A DNA stretch of 50,661 nucleotides from Candidatus Dojkabacteria bacterium (lineage in GTDB: Bacteria > Patescibacteriota > Dojkabacteria > SC72), in the NCBI GenBank assembly GCA_028694805.1, contig JAQVKD010000004.1:1-50661 (forward strand), written 5' to 3'. The first letter of the stretch is position 1. The number at the start of each line of letters is the position of its first letter. The position numbers and the translations under genes are program-made. Shown here piece after piece: positions 9,513-18,055 of this stretch. The notes under the pieces were generated by a model, which saw nothing but the letters and a program-made list of their open reading frames with translations, made no database searches and was not told where the DNA came from.

Positions 9513-9725
9513 TTAAATATTTACAATTTTTCTATACATTTTTTTCTCATGACTGCTATCTACAACCTTGTGAGAATCCTGCCTTCTCTTAGATCTAGCA
9601 GATCTTTTTGTCCTTAAGTGATTTTGATGACTCTGTTTGTACATCAATTTAGGTTTCTTACTTCCCTTAGGACTAGAAACTTTTACTCTCTTCTTTGCTG
9701 TTTTGTTTGTCTTCTGTCTGGACAT
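9513..9725 (-). CDS. rpmI: 50S ribosomal protein L35 (start corrected)
   Basis: The ORF track extends this frame to 9800, but the L35 family begins MxxxKTxKxxxKR. This matches MSRQKTNKTAKKRVKV, placing the start at ATG 9725 (70 aa). The protein is very basic, with a KRSARSKRRQ segment and a C-terminal tail typical of L35. With this start the first 53 nt of rpmI lie inside the 3' end of infC in another frame. No Shine-Dalgarno is seen before the ATG, so reinitiation or coupling from infC is plausible. The extra 25 N-terminal residues in the track are the shadow of infC. Confidence 0.93.
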   Translation of the reverse strand: MSRQKTNKTAKKRVKVSSPKGSKKPKLMYKQSHQNHLRTKRSARSKRRQDSHKVVDSSHEKKMYRKIVNI

Positions 9726-10248
9726 TTTTCTTAATAAGTGTGATATATATATTTCGACCTTCTTTTTTCGGTTCAGGCTCAATGCTACTATATTCATCAA
9801 AATTAGTCAATATTTCAGCAAAAACCTCTTCTGCTTGTTCCTTAGATTGTCTTCCTTTTCTATACATTGTAATTCTAACAGGATGGCCTTTTTCTAAATA
9901 TTCAGTTGCTCGTCTTACTCTAGTATTTACATCTCCAATATCTATTACTGGACTAAACTTGAATTCTTTCATCTCTTTTTGTTTACCACTTTTCTTACTT
10001 TTTCTTTGATTCTTCTTTTGTCTATAGACATATTTAGAATAATCCATAATCTTGCAAACTGGAGGATTTGCATTTGCTCCTACTTCAACTAGATCTAATC
10101 CATCTTCCTTTGCTCTTTGCAGGGCATCTTCTGTTTTCATTAATCCTAAATTCTCTCCATCATCTGTTATAACCATTATCTCTTTTGCCCATATTCTTTC
10201 ATTACGATATGGTTCTTTTTCCTTCTGACTATTTTTGTTATATGCCAT
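9673..10248 (-). CDS. infC: Translation initiation factor IF-3
   Basis: IF-3 binds the 30S subunit, prevents premature 50S joining and checks start codon and initiator tRNA. The N-domain holds NERIWAKEIMVITDDGENLG, the helical linker contains VCKIMDYSKYVYRQKKNQRK, and the C-domain contains the KEFKFSPVIDIGDVNTRVRR stretch and GRNIYITLIKKN. The gene uses ATG, not the rare AUU used for IF-3 autoregulation in E. coli. After the conserved core comes a 16-residue polar tail (VQTEDKQNSKEESKSF) that is entirely encoded within the overlap with rpmI. The gap to thrS upstream is 23 nt. Confidence 0.97.
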   Translation of the reverse strand: MAYNKNSQKEKEPYRNERIWAKEIMVITDDGENLGLMKTEDALQRAKEDGLDLVEVGANANPPVCKIMDYSKYVYRQKKNQRKSKKSGKQKEMKEFKFSPVIDIGDVNTRVRRATEYLEKGHPVRITMYRKGRQSKEQAEEVFAEILTNFDEYSSIEPEPKKEGRNIYITLIKKNVQTEDKQNSKEESKSF

Positions 10249-10271
10249 TAAATATTTTAAAAAATAAAAAA

Positions 10272-12029
10272 TTATTTATTACCTTTTGTACGAACTTCTT
10301 CCTTTAGATAGTCAATAAATTCTTGAGTTTTCATAAGGCCAAGCTCTTTATTTAACCTTGATCTTACAGATACTGTATCGGTTTCTATCTCCTTATCACC
10401 AACTATTGCTATGTAAGGAATTTTCATTTTTTCTGCATCTCTAATTCTTGCCTGCATACTCTTATTTCTTTTGTCTACCTCTACTCTAATATCAGCATCT
10501 TTTAATATTTCGTATACCTTATCTGCATAATTATTTTGATTTTCAGATATAGGGATTATCATTACCTGTTCTGGTGCAAACCATAGTGGAAAATCTCCAC
10601 CATGCTGTTCTATTAGAAATGCAAAGAATCTCTCAAATGATCCAATTAAAGCTCTGTGAATAATGAATGGTTCTTTCTCTTCTCCATTAGAATCTATATA
10701 TTTAATATCGAATTTCTGTGGAAGATTGAAATCTAATTGTACTGTAGATATTGCATCTTCTTTACCAAATACATTCTCTGCTAATATGTCAATCTTTGGT
10801 CCATAGAAGGCTGCATCACCAGGAATCTCTTCAAAATTTTCGCCCCTTTCTTTAAGAACTTGTCTTAGTGTATCTTCTGCTATTTTCCATCTCTCTGGAT
10901 CTCCAGCATATTTCTCAGCTTTATTCTCTTTATCTGAAAGTGCTAATACAAATCTATATTTATCAAATCCAACATCTTTATAGAATTGATTTAACAGATC
11001 TAAAATTTCATTTATTTGATCTTTGAGTTGCTCTTCTGTACAGAATATATGAGCATCATTTTGAGTAAATCCTCTTACTCTTTGTAGACCTTGTAACTCT
11101 CCTGATTTCTCGTATCTATATACAGTACCTAATTCTCCCATTTTAAGTGGAAGATCCCTATAACTCTTTGGCTCTAGTTTATATACCATCATGGCTGCAG
11201 GACAGTTCATTGGTTTAAGGTAATATGTCTCATCTTCCACCTTTATTGGTGCGTACATAGAATCTTTATAGAAATTTAAGTGTCCAGAGGTTTCAAATAG
11301 TATGTCTTTATTTATATGTGGAGTGAGTATGTGAGTATAACCATGGTCTTCTTCTAATTTGATCATGTAATCTTCTAATATTCTTCTTATCTTGTATCCT
11401 CTTGGTAACCATACTGGAAGACCCTGTCCTATTTCGGGGATTAATGCAAAAAGTTTTAATTGTTTACCTAAGACTCTATGATTTCTTTTTTCTGCCATCT
11501 CTAGTTTTTGGAGATGATCTTTAAGCTCCTCTTTAGTCTCAAAAGCTGTACCATATATTCTGGTCAACATTTTATTCTTTTCATCACCTCTCCAGTAAGC
11601 TCCTGCAGTTTTAAGTAATTTTACAGCTCCAATCTCTTTTGTATTTTCTATATGGGGGCCTCTACAGAGATCTATGAATTCGTTATCTCCAGTAGTATAG
11701 AAGCTTAATTCTTCATCTGGAATATCTTCTAATAGCTCTAGCTTATATGTTTGATCTATAGCTTTTAGATACTTCTTAGCCTCTTCTCTTGGCATAAAGA
11801 TTTGATTAAATGGAAGATTCTTTTTAATAATCTTTTTCATTTCCTTTTCTATCTTCTTAAGATCTTCTTCTTCTATTGGTGAACTAAATTCAAAATCATA
11901 ATAAAAGCCATCATCTATAGCTGGACCTATACCTAATTTAGTATCTGGATATAGGGTTAATACAGCTTGCGCAAGTATATGTGATGCACTGTGTCTTATT
12001 TTTTCTAACTTTTCTTGTTTATTATCCAT
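10272..12029 (-). CDS. thrS: Threonine--tRNA ligase lacking the N-terminal TGS domain
   Basis: Class II synthetase that charges tRNA-Thr. It begins almost directly with the N2 editing domain (RHSASHILAQAV, HxxxH, with the later DLCRGPHIENT Cys/His), which removes mischarged Ser. The usual 60-residue TGS (N1) domain is absent, explaining 585 aa instead of about 640. The core keeps the zinc ligands: Cys in MNCPAAMMVYK, His in TQNDAHIFC and His in PFIIHRALIGSFERFF. The C-terminal anticodon-binding domain is present. A 142-nt leader with a TATAAT box separates it from rsmD. It precedes infC as in many bacteria. Confidence 0.97.
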   Translation of the reverse strand: MDNKQEKLEKIRHSASHILAQAVLTLYPDTKLGIGPAIDDGFYYDFEFSSPIEEEDLKKIEKEMKKIIKKNLPFNQIFMPREEAKKYLKAIDQTYKLELLEDIPDEELSFYTTGDNEFIDLCRGPHIENTKEIGAVKLLKTAGAYWRGDEKNKMLTRIYGTAFETKEELKDHLQKLEMAEKRNHRVLGKQLKLFALIPEIGQGLPVWLPRGYKIRRILEDYMIKLEEDHGYTHILTPHINKDILFETSGHLNFYKDSMYAPIKVEDETYYLKPMNCPAAMMVYKLEPKSYRDLPLKMGELGTVYRYEKSGELQGLQRVRGFTQNDAHIFCTEEQLKDQINEILDLLNQFYKDVGFDKYRFVLALSDKENKAEKYAGDPERWKIAEDTLRQVLKERGENFEEIPGDAAFYGPKIDILAENVFGKEDAISTVQLDFNLPQKFDIKYIDSNGEEKEPFIIHRALIGSFERFFAFLIEQHGGDFPLWFAPEQVMIIPISENQNNYADKVYEILKDADIRVEVDKRNKSMQARIRDAEKMKIPYIAIVGDKEIETDTVSVRSRLNKELGLMKTQEFIDYLKEEVRTKGNK

Positions 12030-12081
12030 AACAAAATATATACAAATTTAAATTTAAAATCGGGGGAATAAAAAATGCAAC

Positions 12082-12087
12082 ATTATA
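12082..12087 (-). promoter_or_regulatory. -10-like TATAAT in the thrS leader
   Basis: The 142-nt space between rsmD and thrS contains TATAAT on the minus strand 52 nt before the thrS ATG, with no strong -35. The remaining leader holds CCCCCG and poly-T stretches but no convincing hairpin, T-box or riboswitch. It may be a promoter for thrS-infC-rpmI-rplT. Confidence 0.35.
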
Positions 12088-12171
12088 GACATGTCGGATA
12101 CACAACTTTATTGATTCTTTCTTTATAAATACCTACTTTCTTGTACATTAGGATATATTTTAACTCTTTTT

Positions 12172-12894
12172 TTATTCTTTTACAATTAAGAATGTTACTG
12201 AGTTTAAACCAAAAGCAAAGGTTTCTAATATCTTAAGTTTTTCAAAATTTAGTGTATTAATTGGATATCTTTTTGGGTGTTTAATGATAATTACTCCTTT
12301 AAACTTCTGATCTAGTGGTAGTAATTGAGATGCTAGATTAATTGTTTTCTCCATCTTAAAGACATGTTTTGTATTGAATAGTTTATATGGTGGATCTAAG
12401 AATATTATTTCAAATTTCTTATCAGTCTTTATTGTTTTAATTAGATAATCATCTACTTTTGATCTAATAATTTCTACTTTATCAGTGAAACCGGTTTTTA
12501 AGAAATTCTTTTGTAATATAATATTTGCTTGTTTAGCAGCATCTACAACTACGGCAGATTTTGCACCTCTAGAGAGAGCTTCTATTGCAAAAGATCCTGT
12601 TCCTGCATATAGATCAAGAACTTTTTTATTTACAATATCTTCTTTTAAAATATCAAATATCCTGACCTTCATTCTATCTGTTAAAGGTCTAGTAGTTTTA
12701 GGAATATCTATCATAATGTTTTTTGCTATTCCTCCAGTTACTCTAACTTTCCCAGTTATTGTCGGGGATTTGTGTCTCAATCTTTCTTTATGATACTCAT
12801 CTTCTTTTCTGTTGACCTCTTCCCAATCTCCTGAGGATTCCCATTTACTTTTTTCTTTTCTTAATTTTTTTGATGAATCTATTTTTAAACTCAT
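12172..12894 (-). CDS. rsmD: 16S rRNA (guanine-966 N2)-methyltransferase RsmD-like
   Basis: SAM-dependent methyltransferase expected to modify G966 of 16S rRNA. The family signature TRPLTDRMKVRIFDIL precedes the SAM-binding LDLYAGTGSFAIEALSRGA, and the catalytic motif is FLDPPY. An N-terminal extension of about 45 charged residues (SKKLRKEKSKWESSGDWEE) precedes the conserved region; its role is unknown. TATAAT ends only 5 nt before the ATG, which predicts a leaderless transcript despite the surface-protein gene lying 19 nt upstream. Confidence 0.88.
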   Translation of the reverse strand: MSLKIDSSKKLRKEKSKWESSGDWEEVNRKEDEYHKERLRHKSPTITGKVRVTGGIAKNIMIDIPKTTRPLTDRMKVRIFDILKEDIVNKKVLDLYAGTGSFAIEALSRGAKSAVVVDAAKQANIILQKNFLKTGFTDKVEIIRSKVDDYLIKTIKTDKKFEIIFLDPPYKLFNTKHVFKMEKTINLASQLLPLDQKFKGVIIIKHPKRYPINTLNFEKLKILETFAFGLNSVTFLIVKE

Positions 12895-12899
12895 AGCTG

Positions 12900-12905
12900 A
12901 TTATA
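12900..12905 (-). promoter_or_regulatory. -10 box 5 nt before rsmD ATG (leaderless)
   Basis: The minus strand reads TATAAT, CAGCT, ATG. There is no room for a Shine-Dalgarno. It lies in the 19-nt gap after the surface-protein gene. Confidence 0.45.
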
Positions 12906-12913
12906 TCTTATTA

Positions 12914-15433
12914 TTAATCTAATTGGATACCATTAATATTTAATCCTTCGAATTTAAATCTGATCGTTATTCCAGTAGTAAAATATCCGGTTATCCAATC
13001 ACTACCATTATCACTTGTATCCCAAAATTTCATTCTTACGTAGTATGTAGTCTCGTCATATGAAAGCGCCGATCCATCATATGTTATATCAGATGATCTG
13101 TTTCCAGATGTTATCGTAGCAGAAATTTTTGTTGAATCCCACATTGTTGTTCCAGAGAAATCTGAGGCAGTATTTACCTCTATTTGGTATGCTGAGGAAT
13201 TGTCACTATTTGGATCTGTATAGATCGCAGAAAAATACGGTATTAACGTTATACCAGAGGGGTTAGTTTGGTCTAGGATTAATAGTGATGTGGCTGTTGG
13301 TGAGTTGGCCATTTCAAAATATGCAGTTGATGACCATGGACTTACTGCTCCTTGTAAATCCCAAAAACGGATTCTCCAATAGTATGTTTTTGCGTTAGCT
13401 AAAGATGTTCCTGCATATGAGACATCTGGTGATCTTGAATTTTCGTTTAATGCTGTCATAGATGTTTGTCCAGTATCCCACATAACAGTTCCGGAGAAAT
13501 TAGATGCAGTATTAACCTCTATTTCATAGTAGTTGGCTTGATCTGATGTATCTGGATCATCATATATGGCACTGAACTCTGGTGTTGTATCAGTGACATT
13601 TGTTGGATTTGTTGAACCTTCTGTCAGAAGATCTGTTGGTGCTGTCGGTGCACTATTTAAAGAGAATGTTGCTGTTTCAGATGTAGATGACCATGGACTT
13701 ACCGCTCCTCCTAAATCCCAGAACCTTATCCTCCAGTAATACGTTGTGCTTGTACTTAGTGTTGTTCCTGCATATGAGACATCTGTTGATCTTGAATTTT
13801 CGTTTAATGCAGTCATAGATGTTTGTCCCGTGTCCCACATACTTGTTCCAGTAAAGTCTATTGCAGTATTCACCTCTATTTCATAGTAGTTAGCTTGATC
13901 TGATGTGTCTGGGTCGTCATATATTGCACTAAACTCTGGTGTAGTATCTGTTATTTGTGAAGGGTTCGTTGAACCTTCTGTCAGAAGGTCCGTTGGTGCT
14001 GTAGGGGTAGCATTTTGTGATACTTCGGTACCAATAGTTGTTGATTCGGTATCTTTTCTTTGAGCAAAGATGACTGTTAAATATGGAGGAAGGTTACTTT
14101 CTACACTACTAGTAACACCAGCAGAGTGTGAGTGTGCTGCAGTAGCCCTCTTTGTTCCTCCAGGGTAACATGCTCCGGTTGCACTCTTCCAACTAGTACT
14201 TAAACTAGCGGTATGTGAGTGTGTGTTAGATCCTCCTGTTGCCCCATATGATGTCGCCCCCATTGGAAATTTACCATCTAATGCTGTAAATCTCTCCCAA
14301 CCTAGTGGCATTGTTGACGTATTTAACATGTATATTGGTTGTTCTGTTGTTAGTGTGTCCGCACTACTCATTTTCAGGTATACCATTGCTAAATACTCTG
14401 GTGTGTTACTTTCAGATGTTACGGAAGAGCTAGAGACAGAGTGAGAGTGGCTTGCTGCTACATTGGTAGAACCAGATTGACACTGTCCATCGTTGGCTAC
14501 TGTACTAATACTCCACGATGCAGTATGAGTATGAGTAGTTGCACCACCGGTAGTACCTATAGATGATGTAGCACCATATGGGAATCTGTCATCTAAAGCA
14601 CTGTATTGTGTCCAGCCTGTAACCGTAGAGGTATTAAAGAGTGCTATATTATTACTTAAATCTTCTACCTTACTATTACTACAGTACAAGACATTAGTAT
14701 ATTGTGGCATGTGATTTACATTGGATGTAAAAGTCACAGTTACATTATGAGAGTGTCTAGGAGCCATGTTTACATCTAGACCAGTATATACATAGTTACT
14801 ACTTGCAACTCCAGTAGTTGTTGATTCTCCATCATGACTATGAGTTGTAGAACCACCAGTAGTACCATATGTATCTGATCCTAATGGAAATCTACCATCT
14901 AACGCACTAAATTGTGTCCATCCAGATCCACAACTTGATTGATCAGATATGGATATGAAATTACCAGACCAACTTTGTTCTCCATTAGTTGCTGTATTAT
15001 TATCGTAGTACATATATATTGTTGTTCCACCAGCTGGCAGTGAGGGTATTCTCACCCATATCTGTGTTGTTGTACTACCACACCCTCCCTCTATCCAGTA
15101 ACTAAGCACGGTCGACTCATCATTATCTATAAATCTTAGATCTCCACAATCAGATTGTAATTTGTTTTGATTTATTAATGTATATGTAGATACATTTGGA
15201 GGATTATCTTCCAAAGTTATTAAAACATCCTCATTCGTTAATGTCGAACCAGATGTGTTTGCTACACTTATTGTCCTTTGATAGTTCCAACTAGAGTTAT
15301 ACCAACCTAAAACTTCTGGTTCATCTTGCTGACTTTTTAGATATATAGCAAGAGGTGTTACAACAGCTGCTATTGCCACTAATGATATAACTATTGTTTG
15401 AGTTGAGATCTTAAATTTGCTCTTTTTTGACAT
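12914..15433 (-). CDS. Surface protein: DUF2341, three tail-collar-like repeats, three FN3-like repeats
   Basis: The 839-aa protein has an N-terminal membrane segment (about 11-30, IVISLVAIAAVVTPLAIYL), which may be a signal or an uncleaved anchor. A DUF2341 module follows (WNYQRTISVANTSGSTL through TTIYMYYDN). Then come three repeats of about 85-110 aa, each with a GWxxxxALDxxFPxG start, a TGGxxTHxHT motif, a later HSH and a P-x-Y-L-x-V ending. This pattern resembles phage tail-collar or tail-fibre domains. Three fibronectin-type repeats (APTDLLTEGSTNP, TPEFSAIYDDPDTSDQANYYEIEVNTA) complete it. Two FN3 copies are nearly identical, suggesting recent duplication. There is no sorting motif or C-terminal anchor. 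It is likely an extracellular binding or adhesion protein; the ligand is unknown. Confidence 0.75.
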   Translation of the reverse strand: MSKKSKFKISTQTIVISLVAIAAVVTPLAIYLKSQQDEPEVLGWYNSSWNYQRTISVANTSGSTLTNEDVLITLEDNPPNVSTYTLINQNKLQSDCGDLRFIDNDESTVLSYWIEGGCGSTTTQIWVRIPSLPAGGTTIYMYYDNNTATNGEQSWSGNFISISDQSSCGSGWTQFSALDGRFPLGSDTYGTTGGSTTHSHDGESTTTGVASSNYVYTGLDVNMAPRHSHNVTVTFTSNVNHMPQYTNVLYCSNSKVEDLSNNIALFNTSTVTGWTQYSALDDRFPYGATSSIGTTGGATTHTHTASWSISTVANDGQCQSGSTNVAASHSHSVSSSSVTSESNTPEYLAMVYLKMSSADTLTTEQPIYMLNTSTMPLGWERFTALDGKFPMGATSYGATGGSNTHSHTASLSTSWKSATGACYPGGTKRATAAHSHSAGVTSSVESNLPPYLTVIFAQRKDTESTTIGTEVSQNATPTAPTDLLTEGSTNPSQITDTTPEFSAIYDDPDTSDQANYYEIEVNTAIDFTGTSMWDTGQTSMTALNENSRSTDVSYAGTTLSTSTTYYWRIRFWDLGGAVSPWSSTSETATFSLNSAPTAPTDLLTEGSTNPTNVTDTTPEFSAIYDDPDTSDQANYYEIEVNTASNFSGTVMWDTGQTSMTALNENSRSPDVSYAGTSLANAKTYYWRIRFWDLQGAVSPWSSTAYFEMANSPTATSLLILDQTNPSGITLIPYFSAIYTDPNSDNSSAYQIEVNTASDFSGTTMWDSTKISATITSGNRSSDITYDGSALSYDETTYYVRMKFWDTSDNGSDWITGYFTTGITIRFKFEGLNINGIQLD

Positions 15434-15456
15434 ATAAATATATTAACATAATAGTA

Positions 15457-15915
15457 TTAATCAATACCACGAGTGATTTCATACAGAATAATACTGGCAC
15501 AATTTGCTACATTTAAAGATTCTTTAAAACCTCTCATTGGGACAAAGATCTTTTTATCAGAAATATCTAAAACATCTTTATCTACACCAATCTTTTCGTG
15601 TCCTAATACTATTGCAAACTCTTCTGGATAATCCACTTTTTGAAAATGTTGAGCATCTTTAGTTAATTCTATCGAATAGATTGGAATATTTTGATTTTTA
15701 AGTTCCTCTATAGCTTCTTCAGTAGTATCATAATGTTCTGATTTAACAACATCTAATGCTCCTAATGCAGTTTTTTCTAATTTAGGATTATCTATGTTTG
15801 CGGTTATTCCACAAAGATATATTTTCTCAACACTTCCAGCACCATCAGCACTTCGGAAAATACTCCCTACATTGAATGCCGATCTTATATTGTCGAGTAC
15901 TATGTGTATTTTCAT
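15457..15915 (-). CDS. SpoU/TrmH-family RNA 2'-O-methyltransferase
   Basis: Small 152-aa SPOUT methyltransferase. The three family motifs are visible: NIRSAFNVGSIFRSADG (motif 1), AIVLGHEKIGVDKDVLD (motif 2) and GFKESLNVANCASIILYEI (motif 3, trefoil-knot SAM site). It is the catalytic domain only, without an N-terminal substrate-binding domain, so tRNA or rRNA specificity cannot be told. It starts immediately after the recG stop, so the two are co-transcribed. Confidence 0.9.
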   Translation of the reverse strand: MKIHIVLDNIRSAFNVGSIFRSADGAGSVEKIYLCGITANIDNPKLEKTALGALDVVKSEHYDTTEEAIEELKNQNIPIYSIELTKDAQHFQKVDYPEEFAIVLGHEKIGVDKDVLDISDKKIFVPMRGFKESLNVANCASIILYEITRGID

Positions 15916-17925
15916 TTATCTAAAAAGATTTTTATTTAATTTCTCTATATTCGTATTATTATCCAAAAGTAACTGGCTTGCAACTTTTCTACATTCTTTT
16001 AGTAATTCTGTGTCTGTTAAACTAGCTACTTTAAATTGTGGAATACCTGATTGGTTGATTCCATATACCTCTCCCGGTCCTCTTTGAGAGAGATCGTATT
16101 CTGCGACATCGAAACCTGAGTCGTGTTTGGCAAAATATTTTAATCTTTCCAGTGCAAATTCTTTTTTTTCAATATTTTCGCTTGGTATTACAAAGCAGTA
16201 GGATTGTAATTTTCCTCTTCCTACCCTACCACGTAATTGATGTAGTTGTGCTAAACCAAATCTCTCTGCATTTTCTATTACTATTACTGTAGCATCTGGA
16301 ATATCTATACCGACCTCTATAACTGATGTCGATATTAATATATTATATTTTTTATTTTTAAAGTCATCTAATATTTTATTTTTTTCATTTGATTTCATTC
16401 TTCCGTGTAGTAATGCAACTTTAAGATCTTTAAAATATTTTTCTTTTAATATCTCATATTGTCCTTTAACAGACTTTATATCGCTTTCTGTTTCTTCAAT
16501 TACTGGATATATGAAAAATGCTTGTTCTTTTAAATTACTATTTTTGATTTTTTGATCAACCCACTGAAAACAATTTTCTCTTTTATTTATTGGTACATAT
16601 TTTGTATCTATATCTATTCTGTTTCTTGGCTTCTCTTTTATAGTTGATATATCAGTACTTCCAAATACAACCTCTGTAAGACTTCTTGGGATTGGCGTAG
16701 CAGTCATTGTTAGATAATGGGGAGTATATTTACCTATTTTTAGTAACTGTTCTCTTTGTTCTACTCCAAATCTATGTTGTTCATCTACAATTAAAAGATT
16801 TAAGTCTTTCGGTAGTTCTTTTTGGTAGAGTACGGCATGTGTACCTATTATTAATTTGTTATCTGCATCCGATACTGTTTTCTCTTGTGATATGCATAGT
16901 TCGATATCAATATTAAATGGCTTTAGTATTTCATTTAAAGTCTCGAAATGTTGTTTCGCAAGTACTGTTGTTGGTGCTAGTAAAATCGCAGAGTATCCAT
17001 CTCTTATACTTTGTAATATACAGCTTGCCGCAACAACAGTTTTTCCACTACCTACATCTCCATTAAGTAGTCTGTTCATTGGTTTAGTTTTTTGTATATC
17101 TTTAAAGATTTCTTTTATAGAATCTGTTTGATCTTTTGTTAATTTGTATGGTAGAGATTTAAAAAATTCTTTATGTAATTTTTCATCTAAGTTTATTTTT
17201 TGACTTTTTTGTTTACATCTTTCAAGAACGTTTTCTTCTATCTTAATGGCAACTGATAGCATCTCATCGAAAGCCAGTCTATTTCTTGCCATATTTAGTG
17301 AATCTTTATTATCAGGAAAATGTATTTGCTCTAGAGCATCTTCTATTGTTATTAATTTTTCTTTTTGTAAAATCTCTGTTGGAAGATACTCTTTTACTAC
17401 TTTAGGAATATCATTTTTTATATTATAGATAATCTTTCTAATATTTCTTGATGTTAACCCTTTAGTCTCATGATATATGCCATATATTTTCCCGAGATTA
17501 GTTTGTAAGTCGGTATCTCCTTCGTATTTTTCATATTTAGGGTTATATATACTTCTATTGTCTTTAGTTGAGATTTTCCCATCAAATATATACCAGTCTC
17601 CTTTTTTAAGTACTTTTGTGAGATATGTTTGATTAAAGAACGATAAATCTAATTTGTCTGAATTATCAGACACTCTTACCTTAGTTAATTTTTTTCTGTT
17701 TCTTAGATATATATTTTTTGTATCAACTATTTGTGCTAGAAATGTTCCTTCTTTAGATTCTTTAAATTTTTGTATTGTAAATATCTCTCTAGTATCTCTA
17801 TACCTAAATGGTATATGTCTTATTAGATCTCCCACAGTATTAATATTCAGATTCTCAAAATTCTTTTTGAGTTTATCTCCTATTCCTTTGAGTTGTGTAA
17901 TATCTGATTTTGCAGTTATTTGCAT
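15916..17925 (-). CDS. recG: ATP-dependent DNA helicase RecG
   Basis: Branch-migrating helicase that processes stalled forks and recombination intermediates. The wedge domain is N-terminal (GIGDKLKKNFENLNINTVGD, then the OB fold). The helicase domain 1 has LLNGDVGSGKTVVAA (Walker A) and the DEQHRFGVEQRE box. Domain 2 has GRVGRGKLQSYCFV. The length of 669 aa is standard for RecG. The ATG overlaps the TAA of a 36-codon membrane ORF upstream (TAATG), and spoU follows without a gap. Confidence 0.97.
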   Translation of the reverse strand: MQITAKSDITQLKGIGDKLKKNFENLNINTVGDLIRHIPFRYRDTREIFTIQKFKESKEGTFLAQIVDTKNIYLRNRKKLTKVRVSDNSDKLDLSFFNQTYLTKVLKKGDWYIFDGKISTKDNRSIYNPKYEKYEGDTDLQTNLGKIYGIYHETKGLTSRNIRKIIYNIKNDIPKVVKEYLPTEILQKEKLITIEDALEQIHFPDNKDSLNMARNRLAFDEMLSVAIKIEENVLERCKQKSQKINLDEKLHKEFFKSLPYKLTKDQTDSIKEIFKDIQKTKPMNRLLNGDVGSGKTVVAASCILQSIRDGYSAILLAPTTVLAKQHFETLNEILKPFNIDIELCISQEKTVSDADNKLIIGTHAVLYQKELPKDLNLLIVDEQHRFGVEQREQLLKIGKYTPHYLTMTATPIPRSLTEVVFGSTDISTIKEKPRNRIDIDTKYVPINKRENCFQWVDQKIKNSNLKEQAFFIYPVIEETESDIKSVKGQYEILKEKYFKDLKVALLHGRMKSNEKNKILDDFKNKKYNILISTSVIEVGIDIPDATVIVIENAERFGLAQLHQLRGRVGRGKLQSYCFVIPSENIEKKEFALERLKYFAKHDSGFDVAEYDLSQRGPGEVYGINQSGIPQFKVASLTDTELLKECRKVASQLLLDNNTNIEKLNKNLFR

Positions 17926-18035
17926 TAGATATTTAATAGGGTTAAAAGTACTGGGAGTGCTATCCCTAGGAGTAGTACAATTGCTACAAATATATTTAGG
18001 AATTTTTTAAACTTTTCTTTGGACGCTTTTTTCAT
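17925..18035 (-). CDS. Small 36-residue single-pass membrane protein (not in ORF track)
   Basis: Reading the 131-nt space between the RelA-like gene and recG on the minus strand gives MKKASKEKFKKFLNIFVAIV followed by a hydrophobic run to PVLLTLLNI and TAA. That is a basic N-terminus plus one membrane helix. The TAA overlaps the recG ATG as TAATG, a typical coupling arrangement, and the ORF fills the space between the two neighbours. Both points argue that it is translated. I do not recognise a family; a tail-anchored or SecE-like small protein is conceivable but unsupported. Confidence 0.55.
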   Translation of the reverse strand: MKKASKEKFKKFLNIFVAIVLLLGIALPVLLTLLNI

Positions 18036-18055
18036 ATTTTTAATTCTACCCTATT

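Noticed and set aside
9513-9800. 95-aa version of L35 given in the ORF track
   Set aside because: The extra 25 residues are the infC shadow; L35 homology begins at MSRQKTNK (9725).
9637-9897. Plus-strand hydrophobic ORF inside infC/rpmI
   Set aside because: Antisense shadow of two strongly recognised genes; Phe/Leu richness comes from the Lys/Glu-rich sense codons.
12030-12171. T-box or riboswitch in the thrS leader
   Set aside because: No specifier stem, T-box sequence or ordered hairpins could be found; only a -10-like box.
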